Below are positions 10,915 through 20,099 of a stretch of 64,000 bases of DNA, in pieces. The stretch is from the NCBI RefSeq assembly GCF_007744515.1, contig NZ_CP036268.1:1837712-1901711 (forward strand), read 5' to 3'. Source of the DNA: Stratiformator vulcanicus (GTDB taxonomy: Bacteria; Planctomycetota; Planctomycetia; Planctomycetales; Planctomycetaceae). The position numbers and the translations under genes were made by a program. Numbering within the stretch: position 1 is the first letter of the stretch; each line of letters opens with the position of its first letter. The notes under the pieces were generated by a model. It was not told the origin of the DNA and did not search any database. It saw only the letters and a program-made list of their open reading frames with translations.

Positions 10915-12552
10915 GTGAAAGTTCCTCGAGAAAACTTGGCGAGGCTTTGCTCTCCCCCGCCCGAGCAGATCGGTGCTGCCGTTGACTCCAACGTACGGCT
11001 GACGCGCGAACAGCGATTTCAAATTGATGGGCGATCGTCTGAGGAGCTGCGAACGCAACTCCTCTCGATGCTGCCCGAGATGTCGGCCGAATACGACCGG
11101 CAACTCTTGTCTCCGGATCAAAACACACAAACAAAAGCGGCGTTCGACCGGCCGCTAATTGTCGGCGGCCATCAACCCGAACTGTTTCATCCCGGCGTGT
11201 GGGCTAAGAACTTCGCTCTTCGGGCGTTCGCGAAACAAGTGGGCGGGGCCGCCCTGCATATCGTGATCGACAACGATGTGCCGCTGAAACGTTCCGTCGA
11301 AGTGCCCGTCGGGAATCGCGAGCACCCTCGGACCATCGGCGTGCCTTTCGACAGATCGGTCGGTCAGCAGCCATGGGAATGTCTGCCCGTCACTGATCGA
11401 TCAATTTTCGATCGATTTGCTCAGAGTGTTGAGCAACAGATGTCGCCGTGGAAGGTTTCATCACTTATCGAGCAACACTGGCACGCGGCCGTTAGGGTCG
11501 CCGAGCGAAGCGGCACATTGGCTGACGCTTTCACCGCGGTTCGAAGGCACATTGAACGAGGCTGGGGGCTCGATAACCTCGAGGTGAGACTGAGCGATCT
11601 GTGCGAAACCGAAGTGTTCCGCCATTTTGTCGTCGATGTCTTCCGGCGGCTCAACGAATTTCGACAGTCGCACAACAAGGCACTCGCCGAGCACCGCACG
11701 GCTATGGGAATCGGCGATGAGACTCGACCAGTCCCTGATTTAAGTATCGAAGGCGAGTGGGTCGAGACACCCTTTTGGGTTTGGCATGAAGATCGACCGC
11801 AGCGGCAACGCCTGTTCGCCCGACGCGATCGGGGGCAGTTAGAGTTGTCCGACTCGAACCGCCCGATTGCGAAATTCGCGGAAGCCGATTGGTCAACCGA
11901 TCACTTCTCGATTCTGGGCGCGCGCGGATACAAAATTCGGAGTCGGGCCCTAACGACAACACTCTTTTTGCGGATGTTCTTGGCCGACCTGTTCGTCCAC
12001 GGGATCGGGGGCGCGATCTATGACGAGGTGACCGATCGGCTGATCCGTTCGTTTTACCGCGTCGACCCCCCTCAATTCGCGACCGTCTCGGCGACACTGT
12101 GGCTGCCGATTGCGAAGCCGTTTGAAGTGACTCCGGAAGACGCCCGCCGGTTGGAGCGACACCACCGACGATTGCACTACTCCCCGGAAGACTTCCTCGG
12201 CGAAAGTAAAAGTAGAGAAGTCGAACAATTGCTCGCTCGCAAGCGATCCCTCCTCGGCGATCAACGCAAGGCCGAGAAGCGAACCGGTTTGTCCCGCTCT
12301 GAACGCCGCGCGCTGCGACCGGAGAATGCCAAGCGTTATCGACGACTGCACGAGGTCAACAATGACCTTTCCGCGAGGTTGTCAGTAGAAAAGCAAGAGG
12401 CAGTGCGTCATCTCAGAGGAGTTCAACTCGAACTTGAAGCGAACGCCGTTCTCAAACGTCGCGAGTTTTCGTTCGCGCTTTTTCCTGAAGCGGAGCTTCG
12501 CTCGTTTCTGACCGGACTGTTTTCTGCCGATCCCTTGATTGCGTCAACTTGA
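10915..12552 (+). CDS. Conserved hypothetical protein with faint BshC-like motif
   Basis: A 545-residue soluble protein from GTG 10915. The segment IVGGHQPELFHPGVWAKNFAL resembles the GQQPGLxxGPLYTxYKA region of BshC, the putative cysteine-adding enzyme of bacillithiol synthesis, and overall length matches BshC (about 540). A Lys/Arg-rich helical stretch (ARKRSLLGDQRKAEKR) precedes a C-terminal region that may be a coiled coil, as in BshC. This is an impression from motifs; it may only be a planctomycete family of unknown role. No bshA or bshB is in the window. It converges with the DUF481 gene, 6 bases apart. Confidence 0.55.
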   Translation: MKVPRENLARLCSPPPEQIGAAVDSNVRLTREQRFQIDGRSSEELRTQLLSMLPEMSAEYDRQLLSPDQNTQTKAAFDRPLIVGGHQPELFHPGVWAKNFALRAFAKQVGGAALHIVIDNDVPLKRSVEVPVGNREHPRTIGVPFDRSVGQQPWECLPVTDRSIFDRFAQSVEQQMSPWKVSSLIEQHWHAAVRVAERSGTLADAFTAVRRHIERGWGLDNLEVRLSDLCETEVFRHFVVDVFRRLNEFRQSHNKALAEHRTAMGIGDETRPVPDLSIEGEWVETPFWVWHEDRPQRQRLFARRDRGQLELSDSNRPIAKFAEADWSTDHFSILGARGYKIRSRALTTTLFLRMFLADLFVHGIGGAIYDEVTDRLIRSFYRVDPPQFATVSATLWLPIAKPFEVTPEDARRLERHHRRLHYSPEDFLGESKSREVEQLLARKRSLLGDQRKAEKRTGLSRSERRALRPENAKRYRRLHEVNNDLSARLSVEKQEAVRHLRGVQLELEANAVLKRREFSFALFPEAELRSFLTGLFSADPLIAST

Positions 12553-12558
12553 GGTTGC

Positions 12559-13761
12559 TCACCTTGGTCTGAACTTCACCCGCGAGGCCCCCTGCCGGTG
12601 GAATACGAGTTGGAGTGTCATCGTGAAATCGTTCTCGCCACGGCCTTCGTTCGGGTCCGAATTGTATTCGTGCCGGGCGGCGACCCGCAGCGCCCAAAGC
12701 CGTTCTTCATCGAGATCGATGTTCAAACTCGAGAGGTTGGTCGCCCGCAGGATGCCAATATCATCGAAACTCTGGTTGATCGTCGATTTATGATCGAACG
12801 AGGTCCGCCACAGAATCGGATAGCGAAACTCAAGTTCGCCGAACATATCGGGCGTTTGGCGGGCCCCCAGCGGATCTTCGAAATACTCAAGCGTCAGGCC
12901 GGGACCGGCTCGCAGGATCAACCTCTTTTCTTTGTTATTGATAAAACGGTAACCGAGACCACCCGCGTATGATCCGCGGTAGAGCAGGTCTTCAAATTCG
13001 TCGTATTCGTGGCGCGCGGTCACGAACACAATCCAGTTGTCGTCTTTCTCGAAGTCGAGCGTCCCGTTCGCCCACCAGCGGTTCTCGACCGCTTCACTTT
13101 CGGCAGTTTTATATTGCCCCGACCATTCCAAGTCGGCCGTCATCTGCCGATATTCCCGCTCGAATTCCCCGCCGAATGAAAGCGTACTGGTGCGCGTATT
13201 CCCCTCGGTCCAATAGCCGCCGAGGCGAATCTCTTTGGTCCACTCTCCCGCTTCGTCAAACAGCGAATCGGACGCGTCGGCCAATGCTTCCTTGACCCGC
13301 CACCAGAACGAGAGCCGCAGCGGCTCGGTCAGATATTGGGTCGGCATCACCGCGATGTCATCCAATTCGGCCACCGGTGGTGGGACTTCCATGACACGCA
13401 GTGCCCGATCAAAAGCGGACAACTCATCGTCCAGAGTGTCCGATTCCCCCGGGGGAGGCGCCGGAGCGGGCGGGACGACCGAAGGCACCGCAGCCTCGAA
13501 GCTTTTGACGAGGTTGATCGGGATTTCGACCGTTCCTCCTTGCCGCAGCACCCACGTCATGACGCCGTTTTCGATGCGGCGGCACTGTCCGTCGAGTCGT
13601 TCCCCGTTGTCGAAAACGATCACACCGGCTGGATCACTCGCTGCGCAGACGCCGATCACTCCGACGGCAAGCAGAAATGCCGCGAGTCGTGTACTCGGAA
13701 GAATTACGGCTTCGAATCGTGTCAGGGTGTCAGGCCCGCAAATCGGGGTGTGTTCAAACAC
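12559..13761 (-). CDS. DUF481 outer-membrane beta-barrel protein
   Basis: A 400-residue exported protein (GTG start; hydrophobic segment RLAAFLLAVGVIGVCAASDP near residue 25). The N-terminal part has a small VIVFDNGERLDGQCRRIENG beta domain followed by a Pro-rich linker (PSVVPPAPAPPPGES). The C-terminal 230 residues alternate aromatic and polar residues as in a beta-barrel, including IRLGGYWTEGNTRTSTLSFG and GSYAGGLGYRFI, which match the DUF481 (YdiY-like, salt-induced outer-membrane protein) pattern. It probably sits in the outer membrane; its function is unknown. Confidence 0.75.
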   Translation of the reverse strand: MFEHTPICGPDTLTRFEAVILPSTRLAAFLLAVGVIGVCAASDPAGVIVFDNGERLDGQCRRIENGVMTWVLRQGGTVEIPINLVKSFEAAVPSVVPPAPAPPPGESDTLDDELSAFDRALRVMEVPPPVAELDDIAVMPTQYLTEPLRLSFWWRVKEALADASDSLFDEAGEWTKEIRLGGYWTEGNTRTSTLSFGGEFEREYRQMTADLEWSGQYKTAESEAVENRWWANGTLDFEKDDNWIVFVTARHEYDEFEDLLYRGSYAGGLGYRFINNKEKRLILRAGPGLTLEYFEDPLGARQTPDMFGELEFRYPILWRTSFDHKSTINQSFDDIGILRATNLSSLNIDLDEERLWALRVAARHEYNSDPNEGRGENDFTMTLQLVFHRQGASRVKFRPR

Positions 13762-14102
13762 CTACCGTCGTTTCACAGTCAACGGACCGAAGTTAGAAAA
13801 CCGGCTGATCTGCGAACAGACCGATCGAAACGAGGCGCTGCCGCGTATCGACAGGTCCGTACAATCCGCACAGGCGGACCGATCGATCGTTTCGGCCCCC
13901 CCGGCTTGCCGAGACGGGGTTCTTGCCGGGTCGGATGGTCCGCTGCGTGGCGTATGTTTCGGGAAGACGACAGCGATGCCAAACGTGTTCATTTGCTTCG
14001 TTGCCGAATTGACGCGGCTACGAGACTTCTGACGGGCAACCGGTTTCGGCCGGTATCCCGTCGCCACATGCAACTGACGGCCCGGATTGCCGACGACCCC
14101 CG
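13762..14102. other. Divergent intergenic region
   Basis: 341 bases between the DUF481 and coiled-coil protein starts. Open frames here lack domain character. I see no clear promoter, hairpin or RNA. Confidence 0.4.
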
Positions 14103-15119
14103 ATGAGTGATCAAACCGACGAACTCGAAGGCCTGCTTCGCGAGAAGGAAGAACTCGTGGAGGCGCTCACCCAGCGCCTTGAGCAGGCCGCCGAACAATT
14201 GGATCGCATGCAGCGGTCCGGCGCCGATCGTCCCGGTTCGGGCGGCAGCCGCGGCGGTGGCGTTCCGGGCGAACTCGTCGAGAAACAGTCCGAACTGTGC
14301 GAGCAGCTCTCCGGGGCGGTCTCCCAATGGGAAGACATGCAATGTGCCCCGACGCTGGGCCGAATCGAATCGCAAATCATCGAACTGCGTGACCTGATCA
14401 CGACCGCTACGACTCAGGGCGGTCTAATCGCCGGCTCCGCTTCCGGAGGCCAATCGCAAAGCGTTGAGACCTCACCGCCTTCGCCTGCGAATATCGAGGC
14501 GGGGGACGAGAATGCGTCCGTGACGGCCGGCTGGGAAGCGATGAAGGCCAGCCTGATGGGATCGAATCCCGATTCTCAGGCTCCTCGCGCACCGAACGTT
14601 CCTGATCATCCACTTGACGATTTCGACGACCCGTTTGCTTCGCCACCGCAATCAATCGGCGAGCAGGATTCTCCCAGCCCGCCCGAAGACTTCGAAAGCC
14701 CTCAACCGATCGACGTCGAACAGGCGACGGTCGAGCAACTTCGGACGGCGGTGCATCAGCGTGACGAATTCATTGCCGTCATCCTGCGGCGATACCGCTC
14801 ACTGGAGCAATCCCGACGACCGAGCGATGACTGGAAGCAACTCGAGGCCGCCCCGGACGACATGATCCGGCGATTGCAGGAACTCGAAGCGCGACTCGAT
14901 GAAGCCTGTCGATTGGCCGAAGTGGAACTCTCCGTCGAACGTGCTCGACTGGGCCGCGAAGAAAACCGGCTCCGACAGCTCGAAGCCAACGCTCAAAAAG
15001 CGCTCGAGCGTCTCGGCCTGGCCGAGGCAGACGGCCTGACCGTTCCGGAAGGGGACTCCGGCAGCGATTCCGAACGCCGCTGGTTGAGGATGCTCGGCAT
15101 CAAATCGGAAGCGGACTGA
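14103..15119 (+). CDS. Coiled-coil protein of unknown function
   Basis: A 338-residue soluble protein, ATG 14103. It has two long charged helical parts predicted as coiled coils: residues 1-40 (LREKEELVEALTQRLEQAAE) and about 215-320 (ELEARLDEACRLAEVELSVE). They are joined by an acidic, Pro/Ser-rich low-complexity linker with PSPPEDFESPQP. There is no signal peptide or catalytic motif. It could be a scaffold or cell-structure protein; the family is not recognised. It converges with the lipoprotein gene 17 bases downstream. Confidence 0.65.
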   Translation: MSDQTDELEGLLREKEELVEALTQRLEQAAEQLDRMQRSGADRPGSGGSRGGGVPGELVEKQSELCEQLSGAVSQWEDMQCAPTLGRIESQIIELRDLITTATTQGGLIAGSASGGQSQSVETSPPSPANIEAGDENASVTAGWEAMKASLMGSNPDSQAPRAPNVPDHPLDDFDDPFASPPQSIGEQDSPSPPEDFESPQPIDVEQATVEQLRTAVHQRDEFIAVILRRYRSLEQSRRPSDDWKQLEAAPDDMIRRLQELEARLDEACRLAEVELSVERARLGREENRLRQLEANAQKALERLGLAEADGLTVPEGDSGSDSERRWLRMLGIKSEAD

Positions 15120-15136
15120 GACGTCTGCGGTCTCGA

Positions 15137-16192
15137 TCAGCGTCGTTCCGCTTCGTCCAGTCTCACTCTGACGGCTGCGGACTGCGCCGGGAACGCGCGA
15201 ACCGACGTCACTATTTCTTTCACCTGGTCGATTTGCCGGCCATCGGCGACGGTGATTCGCATCCGGATATGCCGGTGCAATTCCGATTCGAGCGGCAAGC
15301 CTGTCTCGCGATCAATTCGGCAAAGTCCGTACGAGCGACCGCCTCGAATTTCGACCGAAACGTCACCCCGCATGTCGTCGTTGGCAACATAGGATTTCGA
15401 CGGACTGACCTGCCCGGCGACGGTGATCTCGGCGATCCGGTCATCAAGTCGTGTCAGCTCATTCTCCTCAGCCAGAAAGATGCGAACGGGTCGCACGAGC
15501 CGCCGTTCCCGACGCCATTTGTCACCGATTTCGACCGTTGCCCCCAAGTGCTTGCGGTAGGGCATCAGCCCGATGCTGTCATCGACGAAATTCGCGATGA
15601 ACTCGTCGCCGGTCGTTTGCGCAAGCCGCGTTAGCAACTTTTCACGGGCCGACTCCGCCACTTGTGAAACACACTTGGTGGCGAATTCTTCGTATCCGAC
15701 CGTCTCGATGATCTGATTGTCGGGTCCGATCCAAAATTGAAATCCGGTCCCGGTCATCCCGGCGTACACGGCCACTTCCGGCGGAAGGCGTGATGGTGCC
15801 GGCTCGTCGCTGTCGTACGAAAACGCATGTCCGCCCATTTTCTGGGTGTACTGGATGCGGTCGTATTTCACTCCGAGTAAAATCCGACCGTCTTCGACAA
15901 CATCTTCGACCGTAATCGCCATGACGACTCGGAGTTCTGATGTCGCAGACGGTTCCACGGTCGAATGACCCTGGATCAGATTCTGCTTCACCGTTTTCAG
16001 CAGCGGGAAGCGATCCCCTTTTCGCAGGTTCAGCTCAAGCCGCTGTTCCGGCGGTGCCGGTGCCTCTGTCGGTATCGCAACCGTCGGCGGCGGGGCCGAT
16101 TCGGCCCCAAAAAAGGGCAATTTGTCACATCCGACCATCGAAGCGGCCAACGTCAGCGACCCGATGCCGATCAGCGCAAGTCCAATTCTCAC
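15137..16192 (-). CDS. Lipoprotein, DUF6263-like
   Basis: About 351 residues starting at GTG 16192, giving a compact signal sequence VRIGLALIGIGSLTLAASM with lipobox MVGC. AGGGAAG lies about 6 bases upstream. An ATG at 16279 would add 29 residues in front of the signal and is less likely. The mature part has the LRKGDRFPLLKTVKQNL opening and long beta-rich body seen in DUF6263-type planctomycete lipoproteins; that family name is from memory of similar sequences. It is probably anchored in the periplasm; function unknown. It diverges from the redoxin/cytochrome gene. Confidence 0.65.
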   Translation of the reverse strand: MRIGLALIGIGSLTLAASMVGCDKLPFFGAESAPPPTVAIPTEAPAPPEQRLELNLRKGDRFPLLKTVKQNLIQGHSTVEPSATSELRVVMAITVEDVVEDGRILLGVKYDRIQYTQKMGGHAFSYDSDEPAPSRLPPEVAVYAGMTGTGFQFWIGPDNQIIETVGYEEFATKCVSQVAESAREKLLTRLAQTTGDEFIANFVDDSIGLMPYRKHLGATVEIGDKWRRERRLVRPVRIFLAEENELTRLDDRIAEITVAGQVSPSKSYVANDDMRGDVSVEIRGGRSYGLCRIDRETGLPLESELHRHIRMRITVADGRQIDQVKEIVTSVRAFPAQSAAVRVRLDEAERR

Positions 16193-16347
16193 GGGAGCTT
16201 CCCTGCCATGCGACAAAAACGTCAATTTCACCGGCGCGAAAACTAGCACTTGCGTCGCCACGCTCAAAGGGCGGTTCATCGCGCTCTGCCAAACGCGGCC
16301 GAAACTCGTGGCGTGAAACGGGGTTCTGTAGCAAGGAGTATGTTCCG

Positions 16348-18354
16348 GTGACGACCAAACTCGAATTGAAGCAAAATACGATGCCGAGTCTGAAACTTCT
16401 TGCAGCGTTCGCTCTTCTCTCAGCGACCGTCTCGTCGGCCGCCGCTGCCGAACCGACCCAAGTCGGACAAAAGTGCGCTGATTTCTCGCTGATTGATCAC
16501 CGCGGCAAAACCCACACGCTGAACGAGCATGCCGAAGCCAAGGTCATCGTGCTCGCATTTCTGGGAGCGGAGTGCCCGCTCGCCAAGCTTTACAGCGTCC
16601 GCCTGCAATCGCTGAGCGAACGATTTGCCGACGACGGCGTCGTGGTGCTGGGCATCAACTCCAATAGTCAGGATTCGCTGGCCGAGCTCGCGGCGTTCGT
16701 CACGCGTCACGAAATCAGCTTTCCCGTGCTCAAGGATGCCGGAAATCGAATCGCTGATCGCCTCAAGGCGACGCGAACGCCCGAAGTCTTTGTCCTCGAT
16801 CAGGATAGGGTCGTCCGATACTGGGGGCGGATCGACGACCAATACGGTATCGGCTATATCCGCGACTCGGTCGCCAAGCCCTACGTGGAATGGGCGGTGA
16901 CCGATCTATTGGCTGGAAAGTCACCGCGAGTCGCGTCGGTCGAACCGGTCGGATGCCATATCGGCCGCGTACAGACGGAATCGGGCGATACCACAGTCAC
17001 CTACTTCAAACATGTGGCGCCAATCCTGCACGAGCACTGCGTCGGATGTCATCGCCAAGGCGAGATTGCACCGTTCGCCCTCACCGATCCCGACGAGGTC
17101 CGGCCGTGGGCCCCGATGATCGCCGAAGTCGTCTCGGAAGGGCGAATGCCGCCTTGGCACGCGACGGCTCCGTCCGGCGAAGTCAGCGACTCCGACGGCT
17201 CGAAGCTCGAGTTCCATGAAGGTGTCACCTACAAAAATGATCGGCGGATGACGAACTCCGAGATCAATCAGCTCATCGATTGGGCCGCCGCCGCCGCGCC
17301 GCTCGGCGAGCCGCAACCGCTGGAAGAACTGCCGCCGCGCAAGACGGAGTGGGCCCTGCCGCGCAAACCCGATTTCGTCGCACAGATGCGATCGGAGCCG
17401 TTTACCGTTCCGGCAGAAGGAACGGTACGCTACCAGTATTTTCGCGTCGATCCGAAATTTACGGAGGACAAATGGATTCGCGCCGCCGAAGCTCTCCCCG
17501 GTGATCGCGAGGTCGTTCACCATATCCTCGTCATTGTTCGGCCACCTGCGAAGTCCGACAGTCCCGCGGCCGGCGGCGGCAAATTTCTGGTCGGATACGT
17601 ACCCGGTTTGGAGCCGATGATTCTCCGAGACAACAGGGCGAAATTCGTTCCGGCCGGATCGCAATTAATTTTTCAAATGCATTACACGCCCGTCGGAGAA
17701 ACCCGGAGCGATATGAGCAAGGTCGGCTTTGTCTTCGCTGAGCCTGATGATGTTCAATATGTCGTCGAAACCAGAAGCGCCGCGCATCGTCGAATCAAAA
17801 TCGCGCCTAATGAATCGAAACAGTACTTTACGGCGACGTCGACAATCCCCTACGAGAACGCTGAATTAATGGGGATGATGCCGCACATGCACTTGCGCGG
17901 TGAAGCATTTCGCTATCGCTTAATCGACCCGAAGTCAGGAGTCGATCAAGTGCTGCTCGATGTTCCCGCTTATGACTTTAATTGGCAAACCGGCTATCGA
18001 CTTAAGTCACCAATCCCACTTGAGAAAGGCCAGCAGATATTCTGCGAAGCGTGGTACGATAATACGAAACGAAATCTCGCCAATCCCGACCCTGATGCGA
18101 CGGTGACCTGGGGCGACCAGACTTGGGATGAAATGCTGATCGGCTACTATGACGTCGCAGTTCCCCGCACGGAATTCGACAGCCAGCCCGAAATGACCCG
18201 ACTCGACCGCTTATTCGCTCGGCTCGATACCAATGACGACGGCGTGATTGAACGGAGCGAAGTGCCGAAGAGGCTCGAAGCGATCTTTAAGAAGGTCGAC
18301 CGTGATGGGGATGGAAGATTGGTTAAGGATGATCTGAAGCTCTTCAGGCAGTGA
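16348..18354 (+). CDS. Redoxin - cytochrome c - copper monooxygenase-like - EF-hand fusion protein
   Basis: A 668-residue exported multidomain protein. GTG 16348 has AAGGAG 8 bases upstream and gives a signal peptide MPSLKLLAAFALLSATVSSAAAA. Domains in order: a peroxiredoxin-like fold (VGQKCADFSLIDHRGKTH, FLGAECPLAKLY) at about 35-170; one haem c site HCVGCHRQGEIAPF near 235; a type II copper ascorbate-dependent monooxygenase-like region with EVVHHILVIV, QMHYTPVG and MPHMHLRGEAF as possible copper ligands; and two C-terminal EF-hand loops, DTNDDGVIERSE and DRDGDGRLVKDD. Known planctomycete proteins share parts of this layout; the reaction is unknown. It probably acts in the periplasm. Confidence 0.85.
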   Translation: MTTKLELKQNTMPSLKLLAAFALLSATVSSAAAAEPTQVGQKCADFSLIDHRGKTHTLNEHAEAKVIVLAFLGAECPLAKLYSVRLQSLSERFADDGVVVLGINSNSQDSLAELAAFVTRHEISFPVLKDAGNRIADRLKATRTPEVFVLDQDRVVRYWGRIDDQYGIGYIRDSVAKPYVEWAVTDLLAGKSPRVASVEPVGCHIGRVQTESGDTTVTYFKHVAPILHEHCVGCHRQGEIAPFALTDPDEVRPWAPMIAEVVSEGRMPPWHATAPSGEVSDSDGSKLEFHEGVTYKNDRRMTNSEINQLIDWAAAAAPLGEPQPLEELPPRKTEWALPRKPDFVAQMRSEPFTVPAEGTVRYQYFRVDPKFTEDKWIRAAEALPGDREVVHHILVIVRPPAKSDSPAAGGGKFLVGYVPGLEPMILRDNRAKFVPAGSQLIFQMHYTPVGETRSDMSKVGFVFAEPDDVQYVVETRSAAHRRIKIAPNESKQYFTATSTIPYENAELMGMMPHMHLRGEAFRYRLIDPKSGVDQVLLDVPAYDFNWQTGYRLKSPIPLEKGQQIFCEAWYDNTKRNLANPDPDATVTWGDQTWDEMLIGYYDVAVPRTEFDSQPEMTRLDRLFARLDTNDDGVIERSEVPKRLEAIFKKVDRDGDGRLVKDDLKLFRQ

Positions 18355-18566
18355 ATGTCACCGCATCAATTCTGTCGCCGGAAAAATTATGATCACCTCT
18401 TCTTGGCTATCAATTTAGGTCACAAGTCTTTTAAGATCGTTTATTTGGTTTAATAGTCAAGCCCGAGGCGCCAGCCGTCGGGAGAATCGCTGGTTGACTG
18501 AACATCGGCTTGCACCTCTGGCTGGTATTGAGATCGTTTTTATTCTCTTGCTAAAGAAGACTCATC

Positions 18567-19112
18567 TTGCCCACTCCGACCCTTCTACTTATCGATATTC
18601 AAAATGACTATTTCCCGGGAGGAAAATGGACGCTCGACGGGATGGAAGCCGCAGCATCGAATGCCGCGAAGCTCTTATCAGCGGCGCGAAGAGCCGGCAC
18701 GCCGGTGATTCATGTGCGGCATGAGTTCCCTTCCGAAGAGGCACCGTTCTTCATTGCCGGTTCCGAAGGCGCAAAAATTTATGAGCAGGTCGCTCCAGCC
18801 AATGACGAATCGGTCGTCTTAAAGCACCACGTCAATGCGTTTCGCGAAACGAATCTCAAGGACGTCCTCGACGAAATCGGGACCGAGCGGCTCACCATCT
18901 GCGGGGCGATGAGTCACATGTGCGTCGACGCGGGAACCCGTGCGGCGGCTGACTTGGGATACGATTTGACCGTCGTACATGACGCGTGCGCGACCCGCGA
19001 CCAGGAGTTTGGAGGCACTTTCGTGCCTGCCGCGCAGGTGCATGCGTCATTCATGGCGGCACTTGGGTTCGCGTACGCGAACGTCGTGTCGACCAACGAC
19101 TACCTCGCGTGA
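18567..19112 (+). CDS. Isochorismatase-family cysteine hydrolase
   Basis: A 181-residue cytosolic hydrolase, normal length for the family. The catalytic triad is visible: Asp10 in LLLIDIQNDYF, Lys86 in VVLKHHVNAF and Cys119 in GAMSHMCVDAGTR, preceded by the usual cis-peptide-type GAMS segment. The family includes nicotinamidases, N-carbamoyl hydrolases and isochorismatases; the closest match by motif is the general cysteine hydrolase group, substrate unknown. The start is TTG 18567; no other in-frame start lies near the N-terminal LLLIDIQ strand. It follows a 212-base AT-richer gap. Confidence 0.88.
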   Translation: MPTPTLLLIDIQNDYFPGGKWTLDGMEAAASNAAKLLSAARRAGTPVIHVRHEFPSEEAPFFIAGSEGAKIYEQVAPANDESVVLKHHVNAFRETNLKDVLDEIGTERLTICGAMSHMCVDAGTRAAADLGYDLTVVHDACATRDQEFGGTFVPAAQVHASFMAALGFAYANVVSTNDYLA

Positions 19113-19227
19113 GATCGACTCGTCTTATTGACAGGAAGATTATCGACAGAAAGAGATTGAGTATGAAATCGCCGGTCTAGACCGGCGCGGCGCTGCGGGT
19201 TTGCGTCCGGGACCCGTGAACAATTAA

Positions 19228-19914
19228 TTAATCGACAATCCGAGATTTATCGCCATAGCGAGGCCATTGATCGAGGTCGATGATGCGGCTTAGGGTCGCA
19301 CCGGAGTAGTCGGGACCGGCATCGGTGCTGCTCTTTGTCATTAAGACGACGTTTGCATTGAGCACCTTCCACTCGTGTTTGCTCATTCGCTTGTCGGTGG
19401 GAATGAGCATTACCCAGCGATCGCCTTGGATGTGATAAAGGCCGCCGATAACGCCACCGGTTCGGAAGCTGACAACATTCGGCGTGACTTGATAAACAAA
19501 CACCGGTCGTTCGTAATCGGCAGCCAAGGTCATCAGCCACATACCGTGGAATCCGCGAAGATTGGCCTCACGTGGATCGGGCAAAATCATCTTATATCGA
19601 ACCTTGCTGACGTCTCCGCGCAAATTCCAGCCGTCGGGGTCCTGGTCTTCCTTTAGTTCCTTAAGGACGACTTCGAGCCGTTCTTTCTCCCAATCGGAAA
19701 ACACTTCGGCAGGAAGTTTTCCCTGCCACTCCGGTCGATCTCCCTGACGCGCCATGACGGCGTTCTTGACCTGTTCGAACAGCCGCTCGGCGGTTCGTGA
19801 TTCCGGAATCGCATCGGCCAGGTCTTCTGAATAGAGCTGCGTGTCGCTCCCAATCGCGACGACGGTCGCCCCGACTGCGATCGAGGTAACAAGGTGGCGG
19901 AACGTGTTCGGCAT
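19228..19914 (-). CDS. Exported hypothetical protein
   Basis: A 228-residue protein, ATG 19914, with an N-terminal hydrophobic segment RHLVTSIAVGATVVAIGSDTQ that could be a signal peptide. The rest has a charged helical part (ERLEVVLKELKEDQDPDG) followed by a beta-rich C-terminal half (VVSFRTGGVIGGLYHIQGDRW). It loosely recalls planctomycete TIGR03067-like proteins, but I cannot assign a family. It diverges from the HerA-like ATPase gene. Confidence 0.6.
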   Translation of the reverse strand: MPNTFRHLVTSIAVGATVVAIGSDTQLYSEDLADAIPESRTAERLFEQVKNAVMARQGDRPEWQGKLPAEVFSDWEKERLEVVLKELKEDQDPDGWNLRGDVSKVRYKMILPDPREANLRGFHGMWLMTLAADYERPVFVYQVTPNVVSFRTGGVIGGLYHIQGDRWVMLIPTDKRMSKHEWKVLNANVVLMTKSSTDAGPDYSGATLSRIIDLDQWPRYGDKSRIVD

Positions 19915-20099
19915 GACTGTTCCTTCGTCATGAGTTGTGGACTAGCGATCACAGTCAGCAACTTCGCATCGAGCGGTCAGAGTTTCAATGCGCGGCGGAT
20001 TGCACATCGCCCGACCGTTGAGTGTTCCGTCTCGGGGGTCAATACTCTGAAGGAAACACACGATGCGACATCAGCGCCCACCGCGGTCGAGGCGAAGTA

